Positions 9,201-15,878 of a stretch of DNA of 15,878 nucleotides are shown piece by piece; position 1 is the stretch's first letter, and the number at the start of each line of letters is the position of its first letter. Location: positions 1-15,878 of the forward strand of contig CAJVPJ010000832.1 of the NCBI GenBank assembly GCA_910592205.1, in the 5' to 3' direction. Below the pieces are notes generated by a model, which ran no database searches, had not been told where the DNA came from, and was given only the letters and a program-made list of their open reading frames with translations. Position numbers and translations under genes: made by a program. The DNA comes from Paraglomus occultum (taxonomy: Eukaryota > Glomeromycota > Glomeromycetes > Paraglomerales > Paraglomeraceae).

Positions 9201-11974
9201 TAAAAATTCTATTGGTTGTAGTCGAGGGTCAAAAACACTCGCATCGTCTGAACGTTGAGATAAATTACGCGAATAGTTCGAGATCGTTGTTGGTCGACTA
9301 AACCATGTCGGATAAAATGAAGGCAAAAGCAAATCGCAGTAATGGGTCATAGATGTGTTTCAACATAATTCCCGAGCGACTGGTCAAACACACATCTTCT
9401 CTTCTTGCTGCAGACGATCGTTTGTTGTCATACGCACATTCATGCGTGTCAACGTCGTTTTTTGTGAAATGCCACATCATGCTGTTGTACCACAACCTAG
9501 ACAAGATACATAAAATAGAATACTAATGCGTCCTATTTTCGAGGAGCATGTTCGTCACATGCATCGCTGGTATTTAGAGAGAACGGGTCGCCAATACTTT
9601 TACTTCACCATGAAAATATGTGCATTATAAGGTCAACCATAAATATGACGACGCAAGTGGAGATATTTATTTTTAGCCAAACTCGTCCCTTGACCCGTGA
9701 ATTATTTTTAAGCACGCGTGAAAAAATTGCTACCCGTTGTCTCGACTAATTTATTCCATTCTAGCGGAAAACACACTAATCGATTTAAGAAAGCGACATC
9801 TTTGTTGGTGCGCATTTCCTTTGCGTTCGACGATCAATCCCGTATTTCATTCCCGATCTTCGCTTATACGTTCCCAAACAGGGTGCAATTTATTAAGTAA
9901 TTCCCACATGTGCTGCCTTTTGTTCGTCACATTAAATTCGACCCGGGCAAATCGTATTACAAATCAGTGAAACAATTGAGACCAAAAGCTTTGAGCTTGA
10001 CCTTGGCCCTAGCAAAAATTTCTCAAAACCGGGTGTAAAAGGGTTGCAGCACGTGAATGAACGTAATATACCATTATTGTTAACCCGCGTGTTAGGCTCG
10101 TTACTGAGATACAAGTACTTTTGGTAAATTAAAGTTTAAAAACGCATGTTCTGTAAATATCAATTAACGGATAGCAATTCTAGGCATCATTGTCGGATTA
10201 ATCGCGGGATTACCGGATTCTGAATAACCGACCGTCGTACAAATTACGAATAATATATGTCGTCGTAACGCCTTTGCGCTTTATCACACTCGTACTAGTT
10301 TTTTTCTCGCCAGCCTGCAACGGGATTTGCATGCCATTCTCATACATTCGCCACCAATCAATATCACAACAACGCCCTACATTTCCCGCTTTTCCCACAA
10401 CGGATATCGACTAACATATTAGTCTCAGCCCCGATTCTTTCCGGTTAAACAACAGTCTACAAATAGTAGCCTCAAAAGTTCAATTGTAACCATAGAATCA
10501 TGTAAAAGGATGATGGAGTCGGTAAATCGAGCCGTCTGCACGCATATGTGCAGCAGAATCTGTCGTACATGGTGAGTCAACGTCTAACATGCGAATTCAT
10601 CAAAACATAACCCTTTTTTTTTTTGCTTAAGAAGGAAATTGATAATCAAAGTCCGCGTGCTGTACAACAATTATCATGGTTATATTAATTAATACATAAT
10701 CTTTGTTTGTTAACTTTGGTGCTTGTAAAGTTGGAGAAATTAAAATGCGTACGTTCGACAGGTGATTACACACATTTGTTCAAACAAATGAGTAATTCTC
10801 GTGACAATCGAGAATTTGATTCTACACTAAATGAGACATGCTGCAAAGAACGTGTATTTGTAATAAAAGATTTATTGTTCCGTTCAAAACCCGTAAACCA
10901 TTTACAATTCAGTGTGTCCCTTGGAAGGCAGGTAAAGACTCACTTGCGTATTTTTCCCCCACCGTCTATAATTGCGACCTTTTTTTATTTTGACAATCCG
11001 TTTTAGTTTATGGAGAACATGGACATTATCATGTGTTTCTGTTTACGCATCTATGATATACATGTCTAAATAAATAACATCTATTGTGAAAAGATATCTG
11101 CCAAAGATGGGGATAATCGCTATGTTTTCAGCCGATGCTTTTCTGGCTGCTGAGACGTTCAAATTGAAGGCTTCTTTTTTTTTTGCTGATAAACTTGTTT
11201 GTTTAGACGATTTACTCTTTGTTCTGATCCCAAATCATGATTTGATGTCAATTCAGTAGTAGACAAACCTGTCCGGAATGAGGAGATATTTTGTTCCATG
11301 TGACTGTGACGGTAAGAATGTGTCCGTACAGCGTATCTCTTTTAAAAATTACGTGATTATCTAAGTACATAATCAACAGGATTGTGAGCCCAACTTCGAA
11401 TTTCCCCGTTAAACAATGTAATGCAGAAGCGCATAGATTATGTGCAGCTAATAGAATGGTTGTAATAAAAAACTTGGTACTCCAGAGGCAGTATATGACA
11501 TATGAAAAACTTTTCTTTGAAACTGAGCGCTGAGGAAAGGATTAATACATACAGGGATGTTACCAAAGCGGTTCGACTACTTCATAATTATAATTATGTC
11601 TTTGGCGACCTTAGAACACTAATATTGTTATATCGTATTCACCAGCTAGTGGACGGTATTAGCATTAAACACAACTGATTGGGTTGGCCGAGCGAATATC
11701 CTACCCTGAATCCTGATATCGACTAGCCTTCCGGTGTTGGTGGTGGACAATGAAAAGGGATCACGATCTCATATGGCTAGAACGATTGAACAAAGAGTTA
11801 GGAGTGTCAGTTGAATCTATCCCAGAGATGGAAATTTTATTAAGCTGTTATTATCGTATACAATCAAACTTTAGCATTAATAGTCAAAATTAACATGCAA
11901 ATAAAATCCGAGATGTAAAATACGCTTTTTTCAAGAGCTTATTAAATGACTACAAATGATAAAAATATATATCT
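9201..11974. other. intergenic region, no supportable gene
   Basis: Short frames on both strands (for example 9298-9504, 9718-9970, 9932-10114, 10210-10398, 10707-11006) show no recognisable motif. The part 9200-10550 looks less AT-rich than 10600-12000. Perfect palindromes occur at 11231-11244 (CAAATCATGATTTG) and 11583-11598 (CATAATTATAATTATG), and a poly-T run near 10614-10625. Nothing else was seen. Confidence 0.5.
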
Positions 11975-12000
11975 GATATAGGACTATCTGTATATTAATA

Positions 12001-12310
12001 TGTTAAATAACGAATATAACGCTTCCATCGAATACGTGTTTCTCGGATATACACGTAAGTTGCAATTATGGTTGTTCAACAATAATTTCGAGGGAAAAAG
12101 TTTGCCGAATTACATAAAGCGTTTCAAGTTTTTTCCAATACTAAACAAGTATATTTTTGATGGCTCAACTGAAAGCAATGAATGGCAGAGAAATAATTGC
12201 TAGTCGACACTTTAGAAAGAATACGCGCACAAATCAAAATACTTTTACTGTTGAGATTGTAATATTCCACTTTGTCAGAAAACATATCTCAATATGTTGG
12301 GAATTGGTCG
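12001..12310 (+). pseudogene. DUF7869-type transposase-like gene, 5' fragment (left arm)
   Basis: This is a second, truncated copy of the N-terminal region of the gene at 12996-14741. In homologous frames it reads CNYGC...SREK, FAELHKAFQVFSNTKQ, MAQLKAMNGREIIASR and CNIPLCQKTYLNMLGIGR, against CNCGC...PREK, FAELREAFQALSRSEQ, MAQLKAMNGGEITASR and RNTPLCQKTYLNMLGIGR in the other copy. Several one-base or few-base indels shift the frame (near the start, before the FAEL block, before the MAQL block, and just before 12252). A TGA at 12252-12254 lies exactly where the other copy has TGA (14481-14483). Homology stops abruptly at about 12310, and the coiled-coil copy follows. Clearly a remnant. Confidence 0.75.
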
Positions 12311-12325
12311 ACAACGATTCGTATT

Positions 12326-12553
12326 GCGCCTTTAAACTGATTTTCAGGCAACAACAATCAACAAAATGTCCATTTTGATTTGAATTTATTTTCTCATAAA
12401 TATGCTGTACAACAATTACATTATTGCTTCAATCTGTTATACAGTATTAATAAAAAAAAACTCGAAAAGAGAAACAAAGATTTACTAAATAAAAATGAAA
12501 CTTTAAATAAGCAATTAGCAGATATACAGTGGATAAAGAAGATTTCAAACTAG
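12326..12553 (+). pseudogene. small coiled-coil protein gene, shortened copy (left arm)
   Basis: One frame ends at TAG 12551-12553 and contains a single internal stop, TGA at 12338-12340, in the context PLN-TGA-FSG. It aligns with the right-arm gene: both have LN-TGA, then FDL, then YA(V/L)xxL, then a heptad-like charged helix (LEKRNKDLL / LEKERNELL, then NKQL) and an ISN end. After the TGA, 70 codons are open without a stop. The middle part of the right-arm protein is missing here. No family was recognised. The start is unclear because homology to the upstream part of the right-arm gene is weak or absent. Confidence 0.5.
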
Positions 12554-12884
12554 AAATTTGAAATGCGATCAACAATGTTAAAGAAAAACATTACTTCTAA
12601 TTGCTTATTTATTTCAAGCAATTCATTTCTCTCTTTCTCTAAACTGGTTGTTAATGCCTGTAAACCTTTAACTTCTTCATCTGCTTTTACTCATCAAGAT
12701 ACTGCATTTTTATGCATGTTAATAAGGCGAACAAAGCTTTTTCTAAATTCTTTGTCTTCTAAGTGTTTTAATGCATAAGGGCGAAGTCAAAAGCTCTTAT
12801 CTCTGCTTCGTTTGGATTTCAGTTTAAACTACCAACTAGTTCTTTTATTTCCTCTTCGGTTAAAATATTGTTTTGGTTTGTCAT
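12550..12884 (-). pseudogene. small coiled-coil protein gene with in-frame TGA codons (right arm)
   Basis: Read from ATG at 12884, the frame starts MTNQNNILTEEEIKELVGSLN and ends at TAG (12550-12552), about 110 codons. The second half is a probable coiled coil (DEEVKGLQALTTSLEKERNE, continuing to NKQLE). The in-frame stops are TGA at 12819-12821 (after SLN) and a TGA pair at 12691-12696 (after NAVS); there is no internal TAA or TAG. A one-base deletion near 12785-12788 (RAFD / LRPYALKHL) is needed to join the two halves. The family was not recognised. It lies 111 bases after the end of the DUF7869 gene on the same strand, and the same gene order recurs in the left arm, so the two genes probably travel together. 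It could be coding in a TGA=Trp system, or simply decayed. Confidence 0.5.
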
Positions 12885-12995
12885 GATTTTAATTTCTATA
12901 TTATTATTTTAATATTAAAAGATTAAATATAAAAAATTTAATAGAACAAACGAAAACTAATAAAGTAATAAAATTTGCGGTTGACCGAAATATTT
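12885..12995. other. AT-rich spacer between the two element genes
   Basis: This is an A/T-only-like spacer with no visible ribosome binding site before the coiled-coil start codon (the upstream sequence is AAATTAAAATC) and no clear promoter. Confidence 0.4.
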
Positions 12996-14741
12996 TTATT
13001 CATTATCAGCATAGGTTGGTTTGGGACAAGTAATATCCTTGAATTCATCTAACAAATGGGCGGATATTATGATAAAGATATTCTTGTCTTTTGTAATCCA
13101 AAGGAGGCGGAGTTAGGACTAAAATAGAAAAAGATTTAATTTCTCTGGTAATTTCAGAAACACTTGCTTTTCTGGTTTTCAATAAATTGATTTCAATGTA
13201 CGAACCATTAGCAACCAGCTGGGTTTTGACAATTCCAGGTCGAGCCGCTTCGAATACAAAATGTTGATATTTTTGTAACCCACTCAATTTTTTAAAGAAA
13301 ATTCCCAACACGGAATTAAGATCCAAGTATTGAAAACCTTGTCCATTGTCATAGCGTTGAGCTTTGTTTAATCCTGCTGTGCTCGATCTTTTCACAACCT
13401 CAACAATATGATCCACACAATATACTGTTGTTTTGCGGTATAGTTTTTTAATTAATCCAAAACTACCATCACACTTAAATTTAGTATGTCCCGGTACCAT
13501 AAAATTTAATTCAATACTTTCATAATAACCGCAAATTACTAAATAAAGGTAAAATCAAATGGTGGTGTTATTTTTATTCTGTCCACCCGCATTATCACAA
13601 GTAATCTTTAAATGTTTTTCACCTTTATTCAATCTCTTAATCCCATCAAATACCATGCTCAGTGTGCCATTAGGGCCTTTGCCGATAATTTCGTCTTTAT
13701 CGAGAACGTAATTAATTTGTTCGCGTACTGCTTCATCTTTGATACCAAATAAATGTACTTTACGCGGACTGAGATAGTAAATTTTACTTGCCTGTTGATC
13801 GGAATGGGGCACGTGAACGTTTTGCGCTCAATCGTAACTGTAATGAGCAGTAGCGTCAACATTACAATAATTAGCTTTATCTCTTGTTATAAAATGTTTA
13901 TTTACCAATTTCCTCTGTTGTTCTGCTAATTTCGTATTTTTGTTGTAATAATTTCTCTCTAGTTTAGCCTTAACTAAATGTTTTTTGAAAATTTTTAATA
14001 AATTTTTCGCTTCTTCTTCCTTACGAGCATTATACTGTAAGCCGTTCCGAAAATGTCACATAAATCCGTTTGTGGACTCATAATTTGAATATAAGGCGTC
14101 ATACCTTGCGAAACGCATCATATTTTAACAATTTCAATGCGCTATCGTTTTCGAGACCTGCAATAAAATCACGATAGACTGCTTTGTAACTCGTTTCGGC
14201 TGGCAAAAGTGTAAGCGATTGTGTAATACGATTGACGTTTCTACCAGGACTTGGTAATCCATGAATTTCAGCATAGTTTTCGATAAAATTCTTTTACGGC
14301 AGTAGCAACGGTTAAATCAATGGTTATTTTGGTTTTCCATCGTGGCATTCGTTTTATGTTACCATCAACGCGTGGTATTATACCATTGGTTGCGAGATGG
14401 TTTCTAACGTTTTCGAAGTGAGTGCGACCAATTCCTAACATATTGAGATACGTTTTCTGGCAGAGAGGCGTATTGCGATCTCAATAATAAAAAGTTCTCT
14501 TATTAGTACGCGTTTTCTTTTTAAGACGTCGGCTGGCCGTTATTTCTCCACCATTCATTGCTTTCAACTGGGCCATTAAAAATATATCTTGTTCAGATCT
14601 AGAGAGGGCTTGGAACGCTTCACGTAATTCGGCAAACTTTTCTCTTGGAATCTTTTTTGTACAACCACAATTGCAGCCTATCTCTAGAAAACGGATTGCT
14701 TTTTCATATTCAGTCGAACCATTATAATTATAATTTTCCAT
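12996..14741 (-). pseudogene. DUF7869-type transposase-like gene, near full length, degraded
   Basis: The family's order of motifs is present: an N-terminal cysteine cluster (CNCGC) with EQDIFLMAQLKAMNGGE; RTHFENVRNHLATNG then PRVDGN; IENYAEIHGLPSPGR; LLPAETSYKAVYRDF; MSPQTDLCDI; HLVKAKLERNYY; HYSYD...AQNVHVPHSDQQ; GIKDEAVREQINYV; the core CDNAGGQNKNN; PGHTKFKCDGSFGLIK; and a C-terminal FKDITCPKP before TAA 12996-12998. The RNase H-like core with two Asp motifs suggests a DDE-type transposase (inference; family name from memory). Frame breaks lie near 14287, 14090-14100, 14050 and 13050; two of them look like small deletions. In-frame stops are all TGA: 14481-14483, 14099-14101 (possibly made by a deletion), 13828-13830 and 13555-13557. 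The only in-frame Trp TGG is in PRWKT. The ATG at 14741 opens the frame; a weak AGGA lies about 10 bases before it, conserved in the left arm. Confidence 0.82.
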
Positions 14742-14765
14742 ATACAGGTAATCCTATATATAATT

Positions 14766-15144
14766 TTAATATTCTGTCCATAACGATAATGATAACAATA
14801 ATAACCTTGCCGAAATTTGCTATGGTTTGCATACTTGCTCGCATATCAAAAGGTTACACCTTTCAGATATGGCTGAAATTTTTTATTAAAATTTACCTCA
14901 CACCCATCGTTGGAGGCTCTTACAGATTTTTTTAATTCCTTAACTTTTGTTACTATCTTAATATTCGGATGTAATTTTTTTCCTCAACAGTTTTATAGGT
15001 CATTTGCAACCAATATATACAAATCATGTTCAGCTAAATGTGACTAAAGAGAAGCCCCGTTGATAGAAGCAGTCTGATTTAACTAGCAGAAAATATAAAG
15101 CAATATTTCAATATTGCTACATGTCAGATCCACTGTAGATATTC
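14766..15144. other. AT-rich non-coding spacer
   Basis: No protein-like frame was found; the open frame at 14645-14935 (+) runs over the start of the DUF7869 gene and is low complexity. No inverted terminal repeat of the element was recognised here. Confidence 0.5.
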
Positions 15145-15792
15145 TTATAGAGTCAGATCAGTGTCATCCAAAGTTATGTCAAGGCCTTCTCCCAATTTTA
15201 CATGCATATTAGGAAGGTTTTCACACCTGATTTCCACCTCACTATAGCTGTTATCATACAGCACATGCCAAAAATTGGGTTTGGTCTTTTGCAGTTTCTT
15301 AGATATGTGACGGAAGTCAATGATGGCCCAGTGCTTAAGAGGAATCTCTTCATATGTTCCTCCACTAACAAACCGTTTTGCATGCTTCTCCATCCTGTCT
15401 CCCTCCCGCAGTAATTCCACACCTCACTCAAGTCCACTATTGACATAAAAGTCTAAGAATCCAGTTGAGCCAAATATAGGACCAACATCAGGGCTAATGG
15501 TGGCCATTGCTGGTACAACTGTGGATGCAGCCCTGTACCATTCCATTTGCCACGACCTTTCATACAGTCTTGAATTCAAACGTTCTTTGCCAAGAGATTC
15601 CCTTAAGATAGGTGGGCGCATACGACAGATGCTCATGACCAAAAAGTTCTCAAAGTCGTTGGCTTTAGGTAGATTGCTCAGAGTAGCAGGTGCGGTGAAC
15701 AAGCGCTGTCCCAGTATAACTCGTACCAGTGGAGCAGCAAACTGCCAATTGCAACTTCCATTACCAGCCTGTTTCAGCTTCAGCCCCCACAT
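15145..15792 (-). pseudogene. Crinkler-type effector, C-terminal domain, one in-frame TGA
   Basis: Two frame-compatible segments (15792-15427 and 15423-15145) form one domain of about 215 codons ending in TAA (15145-15147), interrupted only by TGA at 15424-15426. Family-like signatures are SWQMEWYRA, then DFYVNSGLE, then GVELLREG with a downstream HAKRF, then HWAIIDFRH. These match the C-terminal region of Crinkler (CRN/RHS-type) effector-like proteins that are numerous in mycorrhizal fungi (family knowledge). The D...ELLRE pattern recalls a PD-(D/E)XK nuclease-like fold proposed for such domains (inference). The TGA lies where relatives have Trp (before GVELLREG); the other six Trp codons here are TGG. 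The N-terminal part is not in the window: a TAA lies just before the ATG, though TTAAAG before it could be a splice acceptor. Probably a pseudogene or a last exon. Confidence 0.62.
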
Positions 15793-15878
15793 ACTTTAAT
15801 CCACACACAACATATGATTATTCACATAATAGTTATGCTCACCTAATTGTCCGACGGAATGTTACATAAAATATTACT
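15793..15878. other. window end, nothing recognised
   Basis: This is 86 bases upstream of the Crinkler-type segment. An N-terminal exon may lie beyond the window. Confidence 0.3.

Larger units (their letters stand above)
11975..14765. mobile_element. inverted duplication of a two-gene DUF7869-type element, left arm internally deleted
   Basis: The axis lies near 12552, where ATTTCAAA and TTTGAAAT face each other. The right arm (minus strand) holds a DUF7869-type gene (14741-12996) then a small coiled-coil gene (12884-12550). The left arm (plus strand) holds the first part of the DUF7869 gene (12001-12310) then a shortened coiled-coil gene (to 12553). About 1.4 kb present in the right arm is missing from the left. 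Best nucleotide match: 12276-12310 against 14459-14425, 33 of 35 bases. Homology also covers the sequence before the start codons (TATAGGA...CTGTAT in both). No terminal inverted repeats or target-site duplication could be found, so the outer limits are approximate. Confidence 0.65.

Noticed and set aside
9718-9970. Two overlapping plus-strand frames (60 and 77 codons)
   Set aside because: There is no motif and no codon-like composition, and the two frames overlap each other; chance frames in a less AT-rich patch.
10788-11069. Possible two-exon gene: ATG 10788, donor GTAAAG at 10932, acceptor TTTTAG ending 11006, TAA 11067-11069
   Set aside because: The splice signals and the 75-base intron are plausible and in phase, but the 68-residue product matches nothing I recognise and the second exon looks non-protein-like. 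An out-of-phase reading (YGEHGHYHVFLFTHL) looked protein-like but could not be joined.
11671-11745. tRNA-like start TTGGCCGAGCG
   Set aside because: It resembles a Ser/Leu tRNA A box, but no B box (GGTTCGANTCC-like) or closing acceptor stem follows.
12819-13830. TGA codons as selenocysteine sites
   Set aside because: The positions correspond to Trp rather than Cys or Sec in relatives as I recall them. There are many TGAs across two unrelated proteins, and no SECIS-like structure was seen.
12996-14741. RIP or CpG decay as the cause of the TGA codons
   Set aside because: A CpA-type C-to-T change on the opposite strand would give TAG from TGG, and CpG deamination cannot turn the last G of TGG into A. 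The Gln codons, which RIP would turn into TAA/TAG, are intact.
15497-15799. 100-codon open frame on the plus strand
   Set aside because: It lies antisense to the Crinkler-type domain, which has the family motifs; it is a shadow frame.

Overview
The window looks like nuclear DNA of an early-diverging fungus, most likely an arbuscular mycorrhizal fungus (Glomeromycotina). Three things suggest this. The base composition is AT-rich with long gene-poor stretches. A tyrosine-kinase-like (TKL) protein kinase tail has the form of the hugely expanded TKL family in these fungi. Two gene types that are abundant there also occur: a DUF7869-type transposase-like gene and a Crinkler-type effector tail. No species can be named from the sequence.

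Layout. 1-579 (+): the C-terminal lobe and tail of a TKL-type kinase, cut by the window edge. 580-6691: about 6.1 kb with no convincing gene, only small palindromes, hairpins and microsatellites; a 138-codon ORF at 2135-2551 (-) is doubtful. 6692-8452 (+): the one clearly intact gene, a full-length Bem1/Scd2 polarity scaffold (SH3-SH3-PX-PB1) in a single exon. 8453-11974: non-coding, with a strong hairpin about 280 bases after the Bem1 stop. 11975-14765: a transposon-like block. 14766-15144: non-coding. 15145-15792 (-): the C-terminal part of a Crinkler-type effector, broken by one stop codon.

The most interesting part is 11975-14765. It is an imperfect inverted duplication with its axis near 12552. 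Read from 14741 downwards, the right arm has a DUF7869-type gene followed by a small coiled-coil gene. Read upwards, the left arm has the 5' end of the same DUF7869 gene followed directly by a shortened copy of the same coiled-coil gene, so it is an internally deleted copy. Every in-frame stop inside these reading frames is TGA, never TAA or TAG, and those that can be judged against remembered relatives fall where tryptophan is expected. Two TGA codons lie at the same position in both arms, although the arms have diverged, largely by synonymous changes. This suggests that TGA was read as Trp in the lineage where the element was active. Mycoplasma-related endobacteria of these fungi use such a code and are one candidate source; shared decay is the main alternative. 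The copies here also carry small indels, so they are probably not functional now.

The genes do not form an operon or pathway. Bem1 is a housekeeping polarity gene set between accessory, repeat-associated sequence.
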